From contig NZ_JANHOH010000001.1 of the NCBI RefSeq assembly GCF_024498135.1, positions 62,001 through 126,000 of the forward strand: a stretch of 64,000 nucleotides of DNA. Reading direction: 5' to 3'. The position numbers and the translations under genes were made by a program. The notes beneath the pieces are model-generated. The model was not told the origin of the DNA, searched no databases, and worked only from the letters and a program-made list of their open reading frames with translations. This document shows positions 1-9,609 of the stretch, piece after piece. This DNA comes from Mucilaginibacter aquariorum (GTDB lineage: Bacteria > Bacteroidota > Bacteroidia > Sphingobacteriales > Sphingobacteriaceae). Positions within the stretch are counted from its first letter, which is position 1; every line of letters begins with the position of its first letter.

Positions 1-1667
1 AATTGCAGGTGCAGACCGAAGAATATCAGGCGCAGTCAGAAGAACTGCAGGTGCAATCGGAAGAACTTATCCGGCAAAGGGAGCAGGCTGAGGTCGCACG
101 TGCGGAAGCCGATAAAGCTAATTTGGCCAAAAGTACCTTCCTGGCCACTATGAGTCACGAGATCAGGACCCCCATGAACGGCGTGTTGGGTATGGCATCC
201 CTTTTATCTGAAACAGAACTGGATGCCGAGCAACGCGAATATACGGATGCGATAATGAACAGTGGCGATTCGCTGCTTACGGTGATCAATGATATACTCG
301 ACTTTTCTAAGATCGAATCGGGGCATCTCGAGCTGGACAAACGGGATTTTGAGCTCAGGAAATGCGTAGAAGATGTTTTTGACCTTTTTACCCCCAAAGC
401 TGCCGAGTCTCATATCGACCTGATCTATCATATTGACGATCAGTTACCATCTCATTTGTATGCTGATGGGGCTCGGCTCAGACAGGTACTTATTAACCTG
501 GTGGGCAATGCTGTGAAATTTACGCACCAGGGGGAAGTTTTTTTGGGAGTTAGACTGGTCTCCGCAAATGGCGAAGATCTCCAACTCAGTTTCGAGGTTA
601 AGGACACTGGCATCGGTATCTCCTCCGAACAAACCCCTAATCTTTTCAAAGCATTTAATCAGATCGATTCTTCTATCACCCGTCGTTATGGCGGGAGCGG
701 TCTCGGGCTGGTGATCAGCGAAAGGCTGATCCGACTCATGGGCGGCAGGATCGTTGTAAGCAGCGAACCGGGTAAAGGAAGTACTTTTGCATTCAGTATC
801 AGCTGCCGGAAGGGTAAGGACGTTGTAACGCCTACCTTGTCCGCGCTTGCAAGTGACTGCGTGGGGAAAAAGGTGCTGGTGATCGATGATAATAAAACTA
901 ACCTGCGCATCCTCAAGATCCAGCTTGAAAAATGGCTGATGAACGTCACTGCCGTTTCTTCCGCCAAAGAAGCACTGGCATTCATAACAGGTAATAGGAA
1001 TACAGATCTGATCGTTACCGATATGCAGATGCCTGATATGGACGGCATTTCATTATGCCAGCGCATCAGGTCTATGGAAATCGGTTGTCCCATCGTTTTA
1101 TTAAGTTCACATGGTCACGAAAGCAGGAAGATGCATCCCGGGCTTTTTAGCGCGGTGCTAACCAAGCCGGCAAAACAGCAGCAGTTGCTGAATGTATTGC
1201 GGGCAGCGATGGCCGGAGGAGAAGAGATGCTGGCCGGATCAGGGAAAAAACAATCGGTGCTCGCTGAAACCTTCGCAAGAGATTACCCATTCCGCATGTT
1301 GATCGCGGAAGATAACCTCATGAATCAGAAGCTCATCATCAGGATACTGAATAAACTCGGGTATCAACCTGATCTGGCCAGCGATGGCAGGGAGGTAATG
1401 GATATGGTGGCGGACACGAACTATGACCTCATTTTAATGGACGTGCAGATGCCTCATATTGACGGACTGGAGGCAACGCGTCTGATCAGGAAGCTTTACG
1501 GGGCCAGGCCACTAATTGTGGCTATGACCGCAAATGCGCTGACGGAAGATAAGGATAATTGTATCCGGGCCGGTATGGATGCCTACCTGTCCAAGCCGCT
1601 CCATCTGGAATTGTTGACCGCGTGCTTAGCGGAATTGTATCAGAAAAACCGCTTGCCGGATCTTTAA
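1..1667 (+). CDS. Hybrid sensor histidine kinase with two receiver domains (5' end outside window)
   Basis: The reading frame is already open at the window edge, so the sensor part is missing. The visible part begins with a glutamate/glutamine coiled coil ([17 protein letters not shown]), followed by a HisKA dimerisation domain with the phospho-accepting His in [15 protein letters not shown] (about residue 52 of the visible part). An HATPase domain follows with [12 protein letters not shown]. Two receiver domains come next, with phospho-acceptor Asp in [13 protein letters not shown] and [14 protein letters not shown]. No DNA-binding output domain is present, so the signal probably passes through the second receiver to another protein. 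Such coiled-coil linkers commonly connect GAF/PAS or CHASE modules to the kinase core. The following genes are unrelated and start after a 260-bp gap. The family call is certain; the stimulus is unknown. Confidence 0.95.
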   Translation, partial: LQVQTEEYQAQSEELQVQSEELIRQREQAEVARAEADKANLAKSTFLATMSHEIRTPMNGVLGMASLLSETELDAEQREYTDAIMNSGDSLLTVINDILDFSKIESGHLELDKRDFELRKCVEDVFDLFTPKAAESHIDLIYHIDDQLPSHLYADGARLRQVLINLVGNAVKFTHQGEVFLGVRLVSANGEDLQLSFEVKDTGIGISSEQTPNLFKAFNQIDSSITRRYGGSGLGLVISERLIRLMGGRIVVSSEPGKGSTFAFSISCRKGKDVVTPTLSALASDCVGKKVLVIDDNKTNLRILKIQLEKWLMNVTAVSSAKEALAFITGNRNTDLIVTDMQMPDMDGISLCQRIRSMEIGCPIVLLSSHGHESRKMHPGLFSAVLTKPAKQQQLLNVLRAAMAGGEEMLAGSGKKQSVLAETFARDYPFRMLIAEDNLMNQKLIIRILNKLGYQPDLASDGREVMDMVADTNYDLILMDVQMPHIDGLEATRLIRKLYGARPLIVAMTANALTEDKDNCIRAGMDAYLSKPLHLELLTACLAELYQKNRLPDL

Positions 1668-1854
1668 GCCTATGGTTTGGAACAATAGTAACCAGGCCTG
1701 TAAAAAATAAAACAATTTATTGCTGCTACTTTAAAAACAAAGAAAAAAATAAATTAGGATTTTCAAGCTTCTGGCGCCATACTTACGGTATTGGCCTACT
1801 CTATAATTTTTTTTGATCCGGTTTGTCATTCCAAAATGATAATTTAAAATAACA

Positions 1855-1900
1855 GAACGCTCATTCCGTTATTGATATATATTTGCGGAACGATTATTCC
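1855..1900 (+). promoter_or_regulatory. Promoter box with two TetR-type operator-like sites before the SDR gene
   Basis: TATATTTG at 1878-1885 fits the Bacteroidota -7 consensus TAnnTTTG. It is flanked by two related imperfect palindromes, GAACGCTCATTC (1855-1866) and GGAACGATTATTCC (1887-1900). GAACGnTCrTTC-like sites are typical of TetR-family operators, and a TetR gene follows the SDR gene, so autoregulation of SDR plus tetR is likely. I see no good -33 TTTG. Confidence 0.55.
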
Positions 1901-1925
1901 AATTAACAAATAATCGCTCACAAAA

Positions 1926-2675
1926 ATGAAAAAATTAGAAAACAAAGTAGCAGTTGTAACCGGTGCCTCTAAGGGTATCGGTGCAGGTATAGCCAAAGGC
2001 CTTGCAGCAGAAGGCGCATCGGTTGTAGTAAATTATTCATCATCTAAAGAAGGTGCTGATAAGGTTGTTGAAGAGATTGTATCCGCCGGCGGTAAAGCTA
2101 TCGCGGTGCAGGGAAGTGTATCAAACAAAGCTGATGTTACCCGCTTATTTGAAGAAACAACAAAAGCTTTTGGCCCTACAGATATTTTAGTGAACAATGC
2201 CGGCGTATATAAATTTGGCCAGATAGAGCAGATCACCGAAGAAGATTTTCATAACCAATTTGATACTAACGTGCTTGGCTTATTGTTAACCACACAAGCC
2301 GCAGTGGCAAACTTTAATCAAAATGGTGGAAGTATTATCAACATTGGTTCGGTAGTAAGCAATATCACGCCTGTTGGCAGCTCTATTTATACAGCAACTA
2401 AAGGTGCGGTAGATGCCATAACCCATGTTTTGGCTAAAGAGCTTGGTCCTAAAAATATCAGGGTGAACTCAATTAACCCGGGTATGGTGGAAACGGAAGG
2501 TACACATACCGCCGGCTTTATCGGTAGCGACTTTCATCATGAAGCAGTTCGTACTACCCCGCTGGGCAGAATTGGTCAGCCGGATGATATTGCATTGATC
2601 GCCGTTTTCCTTGCATCAGAAGATTCGCGCTGGTTAACAAATGAAACCTTGCTTGCCGGTGGCGGTGTAAGGTAA
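1926..2675 (+). CDS. SDR family NAD(P)-dependent oxidoreductase
   Basis: A classical short-chain dehydrogenase/reductase of 249 residues, the normal family length. The N-terminal cofactor motif TGASKGIGAGIA sits at about residues 13-24. NNAG is at about 90, and the catalytic Ser-Tyr-Lys set lies around SSIYTATKGA. It resembles FabG and glucose-1-dehydrogenase-type enzymes, but the substrate cannot be read from sequence. The absence of fatty-acid synthesis genes nearby argues against a housekeeping FabG. It lies 68 bp upstream of a TetR regulator in the same direction, behind operator-like palindromes. This is the usual layout for a small inducible detoxification or metabolic unit. Confidence 0.9.
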   Translation: MKKLENKVAVVTGASKGIGAGIAKGLAAEGASVVVNYSSSKEGADKVVEEIVSAGGKAIAVQGSVSNKADVTRLFEETTKAFGPTDILVNNAGVYKFGQIEQITEEDFHNQFDTNVLGLLLTTQAAVANFNQNGGSIINIGSVVSNITPVGSSIYTATKGAVDAITHVLAKELGPKNIRVNSINPGMVETEGTHTAGFIGSDFHHEAVRTTPLGRIGQPDDIALIAVFLASEDSRWLTNETLLAGGGVR

Positions 2676-2743
2676 TACAGGTTTCTTAATAAATATTTAA
2701 AAATGAATAGCTTTGCTTAATAATAAGCAAGGCTATTTGTGTT

Positions 2744-3325
2744 ATGGCAAGAACAAAAGATTTTGATGAACAGGAAGTGCTAAATAAAGCGGTAAATATA
2801 TTCTGGCTAAAAGGATATAGCGGCACTTCCATGCAGGACCTGGTAGACGGGCTGGGCATCAGCCGCTCCAGTCTTTATGATACCTACGGGGATAAGCACA
2901 CCTTATTTTTAAAAGCGCTTGAAAGTTATCAATGTTCAAATTCAGGGCGGTTCACGCAAATTGTTGGCGGCAACCTGTCTGCTAAGGATACCATTAAAAA
3001 GTTGTTGGAATTTATTGTCTGCGAATTACTAAATGATAAAAGCCAAAAGGGATGCTTTATGGTAAATGCAGAGGTAGAAGTGGCCTTGCATGACAAAGAA
3101 GTTAGTGAGATGATCCAAAAGAACGACCAGCAAGTTGAGGAGACGTTTTTTCAGGTGATCAAACAAGGGCAGGATAGCGGCGAGATCGCTACCTCCCGGG
3201 ACGCGCGCGCATTGGCGAGGTTCCTGTTTAATACGGTTAAGGGAATGCAGGTAATGGTAAAATCAACTACCGAGCGGACCATTTTTGAAGATATCATTAG
3301 CTTGGCAGTATCGGTGCTGGACTGA
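2744..3325 (+). CDS. TetR/AcrR family transcriptional regulator
   Basis: A 193-residue regulator. An N-terminal helix-turn-helix of the TetR type is visible in the first 50 residues (VNIFWLKGYSGTSMQDLVDG, then ISRSSLYDTYGDKHTLF). The all-helical ligand-binding region that follows contains KGCFMVNAEVEV, a pattern seen in the TetR_C group of AcrR-like proteins. It is downstream of the SDR gene on the same strand and probably controls it, because paired palindromes lie in front of the SDR start. The ligand is unknown. Confidence 0.9.
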   Translation: MARTKDFDEQEVLNKAVNIFWLKGYSGTSMQDLVDGLGISRSSLYDTYGDKHTLFLKALESYQCSNSGRFTQIVGGNLSAKDTIKKLLEFIVCELLNDKSQKGCFMVNAEVEVALHDKEVSEMIQKNDQQVEETFFQVIKQGQDSGEIATSRDARALARFLFNTVKGMQVMVKSTTERTIFEDIISLAVSVLD

Positions 3326-3506
3326 TCTATTAATGGCCGCCTGGCCTATTCGGTCTAAAAATCTATTAATTTCTGGTTCTTAAAATGGCTATGTGTAGCT
3401 ATTTTTAGCAAGAGCCTTTATGGTGACATTTATAGAAACCTATATGTCTGATGTAACGGCCTGTGAGAGGCCGAAACGAAAAAAGACAGCCCCTTTCTAT
3501 ATCACC

Positions 3507-4844
3507 ATGGTAAGCAAAAAATTAAACGTTAGAGCCTCTCAGTATTCTATAACGAGACCGTTTTTTAGAAAAATTGGAATTATTGCCGCTTTTCTTTTAT
3601 TGCCGCTTTCAATTTTTGCACAAAACGTTAATCCAAAAGCAAAGCAACAAGCGCTATTAAAGAAAGCCGAATGGTCAAAGCTGGCTGCAATAAAATTAGC
3701 CACCGGGGTACAAGATAGCGTTGTGCGTATTAAAAATCTGCGTACGCAGTTAGATTCTGCTAAAATAAACGAGGTTATAGCTATTAAAGTGTTTACCCAA
3801 CGCGATATCAGGTTATTCAATACCTTATATATCAATGGTTTCCCTATCGAAAATTTAAAACCGTTAAAGGCAAGTGATTCCGAAAAAATTATTTATTTCA
3901 AGCTTGATAAGCCGGTGCAATCGCAACTTTTGTCCTTTTTGGAAAGAACCCCTTTTGAGACAACAGTTGTGCCGGTATACTTCGGGGTAGGTGCAAACGT
4001 AAAAGTGAACTTAACGGTTAAGGACACTACGGTAATAAAAGATCCGCTGACCGCCATAGCAAAAACAGTTATCAAAGATACCACCGTACAGGTTGAGCGA
4101 GGCATTATTGCCAAATCAAACGACCCGGTCTATGTTGAAGTTAAACAAAAAATAAAAATAGGTTGGGTTTATGCGGCCGCGTTGGCTGTAGGTATGATAA
4201 TCGTTTTAGGATTGTTCCATGATATGCTAAAAGATAATAGCAACCTTTATTACAGCCTGGCAAACACACAGTTGTTTTTTTGGACGGTTTTGTTTGTGGT
4301 CGCTTACCTCAGTATCTGCTTTAAAACGGATACGCTGCCAGATATTCCTCTTTCCGTACTGGCCATATTAGGCATAAGCGTTTCTACAACAGCCGTATCA
4401 AAGCTCATTGATAAAAACCCTACCAAGGCCCCAATTATTGATAAGAACGCTACAAGCCAGGGCCTTTTCGTTGATATTTTATCAGATGGCGTCAGCATTA
4501 ACGTCCAGCGGGTTCAAAATGTGGCTTTTAATGCCTTCTTCGGGGTACTGTTTCTTCAAAAGGCTTTCTCTACCAATTTACTGCCTGATTTTGATAATAA
4601 TGTGCTGTTATTGCTTGGCATAAGCGCGGGCGCTTACGCAGGCCTTAAAAATACCGAACCCGCGAAAGAACAAACCGAAGAACCTGTTGATACGCTTGAA
4701 GACAGGGGCGAAATAGCAAAAGGAGCGGACAAAGCACAAACGGCAAGCCCGGAAAATGTTGACAACGCGGCCAATGCCGGAGCAGGGCCTGCAGCTGCTC
4801 CTCCTGTGACTGATGGTTCCCAAACAGATGAAGCCGCCCCATAA
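3507..4844 (+). CDS. Membrane protein of unknown function with periplasmic N-terminal domain
   Basis: I place the start at the internal ATG at 3507, because the stretch upstream (from 3420) is charged and does not look like a leader. From there a hydrophobic segment ending in LSIFAQ looks like a signal peptide. A periplasmic domain of about 150 residues follows. Then come membrane segments around VYAAALAVGMIIVLGLF, FFWTVLFVVAYLSICF, IPLSVLAILGISVS and possibly NNVLLLLGISAGAYAG. The C-terminal tail of about 60 residues is acidic and Ala/Pro/Glu rich. I do not recognise the family. It is separated by 20 bp from another exported protein of unknown function, and the two may form a unit with the DUF4157 gene that converges on them. 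Confidence 0.7.
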   Translation: MVSKKLNVRASQYSITRPFFRKIGIIAAFLLLPLSIFAQNVNPKAKQQALLKKAEWSKLAAIKLATGVQDSVVRIKNLRTQLDSAKINEVIAIKVFTQRDIRLFNTLYINGFPIENLKPLKASDSEKIIYFKLDKPVQSQLLSFLERTPFETTVVPVYFGVGANVKVNLTVKDTTVIKDPLTAIAKTVIKDTTVQVERGIIAKSNDPVYVEVKQKIKIGWVYAAALAVGMIIVLGLFHDMLKDNSNLYYSLANTQLFFWTVLFVVAYLSICFKTDTLPDIPLSVLAILGISVSTTAVSKLIDKNPTKAPIIDKNATSQGLFVDILSDGVSINVQRVQNVAFNAFFGVLFLQKAFSTNLLPDFDNNVLLLLGISAGAYAGLKNTEPAKEQTEEPVDTLEDRGEIAKGADKAQTASPENVDNAANAGAGPAAAPPVTDGSQTDEAAP

Positions 4845-4864
4845 CCGTAACTAATTTTGCAGCA

Positions 4865-6139
4865 ATGAGAATTGCCTTTATGCGAAAATATCTCTTTCTC
4901 CCTGCCGTTTTTTGCATTCTGGCGATGACTGCCCGTGCGCAAACAGTTGAACAGATCGTCGCTGAAATAGGTGCAGTAAATAGCAAGGTTGTTAATGCAA
5001 CTTGTGCCACAGGTACGGGAATGCTGATCTCTAACAAAGCGATGAACATTTTCCTTTCTAATAAAGTCAGTTCCTATTTATCCGATAATTATGATCTGTC
5101 ACTTTATAAGAACTACGTTACATTAAACGCTGCCGAAGGAAGTATAGCTATCAGTCATAACTTTCACCAGCCTGTAGATACTGACGATCGGGTCAGGTCA
5201 TTTTGGGTGATCAGCGCCAGGGCTAACATCGCGAACACCTACGCCGGGAATTTTACGGGCAGGTATATCAATAATCAGTTAGGTGTTGCCCTGCAAAAAA
5301 CATGGATGGGCAAACCCAAAACACTTTACGACTGTGCCGATCAAAAACTAAAAATGGATGCCGACAGGGCCATTCTGATCCAAAACATAGCAACCGGGGT
5401 ACGTACTAAGGCTACTGCATTTGAAACTGACCTAACTGCCCTTAAATCAAATGATGTACCCGGCCAGGATCTTACAACCGTAAAAAACACCCTCCGGCGA
5501 AATTTTTACGCTACGCTTAGGGAAGAATACCTTAGAAATTTTTCACAGGCCCAGTCCGATCTGCTGATTAATACGAATAATTATAAATGGATAACAGACG
5601 CCTGGACAACCGTCGGCATTTACGCGCCCGTCATTCCGCAAAAGTTTGAAGTGGCAGATGGGAACAACAATGCTGCCAGCCGTTATAACTACCCGTTTCA
5701 GGCTTTTGTTATGCATACCCGGTTCTGGGATAGCCCTAAAACCGGGCGCTTCTTTCTTGTTTTTTTAGGTAAAGCAAGTATCAACAACAGCGTCCAGGGG
5801 GGCGACCCGGGCCTGACCGGTTCCGATGGCAGTTACGCTGGAACTTACCGGAATTATCTTACACCGTCCGTGTCGGGCAAACTGGTTTATATACTTCCCG
5901 ATTCACATGTTGGAGTGAGCTTTAAATCAGAAAAAAACTTCGGATCATATCATGCTGCCAATTTAATAACCGGAATCCCAATTGTTCTAATTGATAAGAA
6001 GGGGGTACCCATATTTAACTTTGAACCACAAATTATTTTTTATAACATCAACAACACCCCACTCAGAAATGAACTGTCGCGCAATAAAATTTTTGTGGGA
6101 TTAACTGTTGGTTTCCCACTCAGCAAAATCGTTTATTGA
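4865..6139 (+). CDS. Secreted protein of unknown function
   Basis: A 424-residue protein with a clear signal peptide (hydrophobic core KYLFLPAVFCILAMTARA, cleavage near ARAQ). The start may be the second ATG at 4880: a TAATTTTG box at 4852-4859 lies so close that a transcript starting there would barely include the first ATG. The mature part is rich in Asn and aromatic residues and ends with short alternating hydrophobic stretches (KIFVGLTVGFPLSKIVY). This is compatible with a beta-rich outer-membrane protein. I recognise no domain. It follows the membrane protein by 20 bp. Confidence 0.65.
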   Translation: MRIAFMRKYLFLPAVFCILAMTARAQTVEQIVAEIGAVNSKVVNATCATGTGMLISNKAMNIFLSNKVSSYLSDNYDLSLYKNYVTLNAAEGSIAISHNFHQPVDTDDRVRSFWVISARANIANTYAGNFTGRYINNQLGVALQKTWMGKPKTLYDCADQKLKMDADRAILIQNIATGVRTKATAFETDLTALKSNDVPGQDLTTVKNTLRRNFYATLREEYLRNFSQAQSDLLINTNNYKWITDAWTTVGIYAPVIPQKFEVADGNNNAASRYNYPFQAFVMHTRFWDSPKTGRFFLVFLGKASINNSVQGGDPGLTGSDGSYAGTYRNYLTPSVSGKLVYILPDSHVGVSFKSEKNFGSYHAANLITGIPIVLIDKKGVPIFNFEPQIIFYNINNTPLRNELSRNKIFVGLTVGFPLSKIVY

Positions 6140-6206
6140 TACCATACTTTCAATTAATTTACGATTTCCAAAAATATCGATTCAAAATACCGTTATCTTT
6201 TTTCAG

Positions 6207-8579
6207 TTAATTGTAGTCGCATTTTTTGCCGATAGAACCATTATTGCCACTCCTGTCGCGGCATGATGCCTTATCTTTAGGTTTTGGCTCATGAGGGCCA
6301 AAGCTTCCGTTCGCTTCTGCCTGCTGTGCATAGGGTTTGCATTTTGCATCATCCATTAGAGTTGGGCTTAATGAACCGCTTGTACTCTTTTTTTCCATAT
6401 GGGTTTCGGGGTGTGTTTCAACCAGTTTTACAGTAGCAAACCTGAGGTAACCAAAGATGTTCTCCCATGGGCGGCGGCCCTTTCCCTTGCTGGCTATAAA
6501 ACGGTCGATCGCGGTTAGTAACCTTGGTGCAGCCGGGGAACCGGCATCTATACCAAAAAGAGATAAACGAGCGGCCGGATCCTGTAGTTTTTTGTTTTGA
6601 AGTAAGGCAAGGAATTGATCAGCCAGTTGCGCATTTGTAATATCATCTCCTACCAAAAAGTTGCTAACTTCTTCGGGGCCTTTAAAACCCACCTCCGTGA
6701 TAGCATCAGTAAGGCCGCTGCCCGGTAAAATGGAAGCTGTTCGTCCAAGCAGTTCACCACCTGGTTCGGGTTGGGGGAGTTGAACATTTGCCCCAAGTTT
6801 AGGCGCCAGCAGATCATGCAAATGCTTGGCCCGTGCCATGGAAAGCTGCTCGTTTGGTGTCGGCCTGTCGCGGTTATCTTCAGGTGAGGCGTAGCCCATT
6901 ACAGATTCTATTTTGGCGCCTGCTTTTACGCGCCGGGCAACCTCATCAAGCATTTGAGTCGATTGTGCTTTAAGTACCGGATCTGTAGTGTCATTTGCTG
7001 TATCAAGGCTAAAATAATAACGTAACGGAGTTGTTTCGCTAACCTCATAAGTTACCGGTTCTTCATAGTCACGTGGCGGTATGTCCTCACGACATTCATA
7101 TACTACGGGGCACCTGCACTCCTGGCAAGTTTTATCACTTATCTCTTGCCCCGGAAGATTGCCCTGTATAACAGGTATGATCTGGCGGTTTTTATCCTGT
7201 ATATTTTTAACGTCGACACCTACTTCGAACTTACCCACTTTAACCCCCGCGGTAATATCGGTATCAACTTTTCCTGTATCTAATCCTTTGGTTATTTCGC
7301 CGCTTAAGCCGCCCTGTACCTTATCAGTACCTATTCTAAGATCTACTTTACCACGAATTTGCGGCTCTGAACCGGTATTGCTGGCACCTCCTTCAACCCC
7401 GATATTCGCACCAACGCCACCATTATTCGGCGCAATATTAATATCGCCACGAACAGTGACGTCGCCTTTGGTGAGGCCACTTGGCTTTACAGTGCCATCC
7501 AGCGTAGCTACAACCCTTCCGCGGCAAAACTCCAGCGTGAACCCGGTATCCGGCTGAAGCTGTGCGTTTGCATGCTTTTCTGTAACGTTTCGTAAATCGC
7601 AGTTGCAAAGGTATCGGGTAATGGCAATCCTAACTTTGTCTTCTCCGCGTTTTCCAGCATCAATAAAGGCTGCCCTTGGTTGCCCTCCTCGTTTTTGTTC
7701 AGAGGTAAAATCAGCCTCTGATGTACCGGTAGTGGTTGACGAATCAGCAGGCTGGCGCCTTAGTACCGGCACGGCTGAAATTTGTGTTACAGGGTTAACC
7801 GCACCATTGGTTACCTGTTCGGCAACATGTTCGGCTTCGGTTTCTTCAGGCGTATTAACAGCTCCGATATTTAGTTTAGACTGGAACGAAGATCTGCCGG
7901 CTGGAGTTTGTTGTATAGTATGGGTTAACTCATGGGCAAGCAACTTCCTGCCGGCGGTTGTATTTGGTGTATATTGGCCATGGGCAAATACTACCTTATT
8001 TCCTACAGTGTATGCGTGTGCATTCACCTTTCGTGCCGATTCTGCGGCAATTTGATTGGTATGAATGCTAACCTGACTAAAATCATGCCTGAAACGAGAC
8101 TCCATAAAATTCCGCGTAGACGTATCTAAGGGTTGCCCCGGTGATTGCAGGGCCTGGTTCACCGTATCATAAGCCGGTGTAGTGCCACTACCGGATTCTT
8201 TTTTTTGCATCTTCTTTTCTTCCTCTTCACATTCTGCGCATTTTCTTTGGATTTCGGCAGGCTTACCGCTAAACCGTAAATTGAACACTTTTTCAGTGTG
8301 AGTACCAGGATTGCTCATTACTTTTTCTGCTACCGCGTCTGCTTCCTGCTCATAAATATCATTAGGCTGATTAACAGTGAGCTTTGGCATAACAGTTACC
8401 GGTGCATTGATATGAATTTTACCAATATCAATTCCTGTACTATTCTGCCTGGAAAAATTCCTTTTAACATCAGTGTATTTTGATGGGCTGATGTTTGAAT
8501 TTTTGAATGCATTGTCGGCCACTTTTATTGTGTTATCAGTGCCGTTTTGTTTTGATGGTTGAGCTTGTAATGTATGCAT
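6207..8579 (-). CDS. DUF4157 (eCIS core) domain protein with OmpA-like C-terminal region
   Basis: A 790-residue protein without signal peptide. Residues about 75-230 form a DUF4157/eCIS-core domain. It contains NDIYEQEADAVAEKVM, an acidic-cysteine patch CAECEEEE, and the metallopeptidase-like motif LLAHELTHTIQQ at about 215. The middle (about 330-480) is Gly/Asp rich and repetitive. Residues about 530-620 (YYFSLDTANDTTDP, then ARRVKAGAKIESVMGYAS and SMARAKHLHDLL) resemble an OmpA-like fold. DUF4157 domains are known from effectors and tail-associated proteins of extracellular contractile injection systems, but also occur alone in Bacteroidota. No sheath, tube or baseplate gene is visible here. 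It converges with the two unknown exported proteins. The domain call is firm; the role is open. Confidence 0.85.
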   Translation of the reverse strand: MHTLQAQPSKQNGTDNTIKVADNAFKNSNISPSKYTDVKRNFSRQNSTGIDIGKIHINAPVTVMPKLTVNQPNDIYEQEADAVAEKVMSNPGTHTEKVFNLRFSGKPAEIQRKCAECEEEEKKMQKKESGSGTTPAYDTVNQALQSPGQPLDTSTRNFMESRFRHDFSQVSIHTNQIAAESARKVNAHAYTVGNKVVFAHGQYTPNTTAGRKLLAHELTHTIQQTPAGRSSFQSKLNIGAVNTPEETEAEHVAEQVTNGAVNPVTQISAVPVLRRQPADSSTTTGTSEADFTSEQKRGGQPRAAFIDAGKRGEDKVRIAITRYLCNCDLRNVTEKHANAQLQPDTGFTLEFCRGRVVATLDGTVKPSGLTKGDVTVRGDINIAPNNGGVGANIGVEGGASNTGSEPQIRGKVDLRIGTDKVQGGLSGEITKGLDTGKVDTDITAGVKVGKFEVGVDVKNIQDKNRQIIPVIQGNLPGQEISDKTCQECRCPVVYECREDIPPRDYEEPVTYEVSETTPLRYYFSLDTANDTTDPVLKAQSTQMLDEVARRVKAGAKIESVMGYASPEDNRDRPTPNEQLSMARAKHLHDLLAPKLGANVQLPQPEPGGELLGRTASILPGSGLTDAITEVGFKGPEEVSNFLVGDDITNAQLADQFLALLQNKKLQDPAARLSLFGIDAGSPAAPRLLTAIDRFIASKGKGRRPWENIFGYLRFATVKLVETHPETHMEKKSTSGSLSPTLMDDAKCKPYAQQAEANGSFGPHEPKPKDKASCRDRSGNNGSIGKKCDYN

Positions 8580-8895
8580 ATGCCTGCGCCTTTAAACTCG
8601 TTTTTGCCTATTACAGTTCTATGGAGAGGTTGCCAGAGTTAGCACAATTTTTTTTAAAAATATTTACAACGACCACTGTGCAATTCCCTCAACCTGTAAA
8701 TAAATAATTAGGGTTTAGATGGTATTTCAGCGAATATTAATTCGGTAGTGAATTTCTGTGAAATGATCAGAAGTATCTGGAGTACAGTAAAATAATCGGA
8801 AATCTAATTTATAAATGTTTTTACGAAATATCAAAATTCCATTGATGTTTTTTAAATTGACCGGCTAAGGCGGAGGTTGTCGATTGCCAGGGCTT
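8580..8895. other. Intergenic stretch without recognisable gene
   Basis: This 316-bp AT-rich gap separates the start of the DUF4157 gene from the end of the exonuclease gene, both on the minus strand. It should hold the promoter of the DUF4157 gene. I see no convincing TAnnTTTG box, hairpin or reading frame. Confidence 0.5.
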
Positions 8896-9600
8896 TTATA
8901 CTATCGTAACACAATCATCTTCAATTAGATCCTCACCACGGTAGCGTCTTATTAATTGCGCGGTAGCTATTACATCCTTTTGGCAATAGGTGCATATGCG
9001 TTCTAAGGCGTTTTCTACCCAGTAAACGTGGCCAACCTGGCTTCCGTCTATATCATCTTTTGAGGTTGGGATGTTAAATATGGCGGTAAGCAAACTTAGC
9101 GATGTGTAGTTTTTATAATCGCCGAATTTCCACAGCTCCATGGTATCCAGATGTGGGATCTCCCATGGCTTTTTGCCGGTTATCTGCAAATGCGGGGGGA
9201 ATGTTACACCATTGATCAGCATCCGGCGACAGATGTAAGGAAAATCAAACTCTTTGCCGTTATGCGCGCAAAGTATTACGCTTAAAGGCTGCCCGCTTAA
9301 CATCCTGCCAAAATCTTCCAGCAGTTCTTTTTCATCGTGCCCGGCAAATGATTTTACCCTTAGGCCCGTACGTTTGCCCTGTGTGAAAATACCTACCGAT
9401 ATGCAAACGATCTTACCAAATTCGGCCCAGATCCCGGCTCGCTCGTAAAACTCTTTAGGGGTTTCGTCCTTACGCTGGTATTGGGATTTATGCGCCCATA
9501 GCTCCTGCAGGTTATCGGGCATGTCGTCGTAATCGCTGTACTGCGGTACGGTTTCAATATCTAAAACCATTAAATTACTCAGGTCGTACTGTTCAAGCAT
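8896..9600 (-). CDS. 3'-5' exonuclease, DnaQ-like fold (PolB-exonuclease type)
   Basis: A 234-residue protein with the DEDD exonuclease pattern: LMVLDIETVPQ near the N-terminus (exo I, Asp and Glu), ILCAHNGKEFDFPYICRRM (exo II, Asp), and CTYCQKDVIATAQLIRRY (exo III, Asp). Length and motifs fit the stand-alone predicted 3'-5' exonuclease family related to the PolB proofreading domain (PF10108-like). It probably acts on DNA or RNA 3' ends in the cytoplasm. It lies 10 bp downstream of pbpC on the same strand and may be co-transcribed, although the functions are unrelated. Confidence 0.85.
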   Translation of the reverse strand: MLEQYDLSNLMVLDIETVPQYSDYDDMPDNLQELWAHKSQYQRKDETPKEFYERAGIWAEFGKIVCISVGIFTQGKRTGLRVKSFAGHDEKELLEDFGRMLSGQPLSVILCAHNGKEFDFPYICRRMLINGVTFPPHLQITGKKPWEIPHLDTMELWKFGDYKNYTSLSLLTAIFNIPTSKDDIDGSQVGHVYWVENALERICTYCQKDVIATAQLIRRYRGEDLIEDDCVTIV

Positions 9601-9609
9601 AGTACTAAG

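Noticed and set aside
3420..3506. Upstream extension of the membrane protein to an ATG at 3420
   Set aside because: The extra 29 residues are charged and precede the signal peptide; the ATG at 3507 gives a normal exported protein.
7081..8055. Long plus-strand frames opposite the DUF4157 gene
   Set aside because: They are antisense shadows of a clear coding gene and show no family motif.
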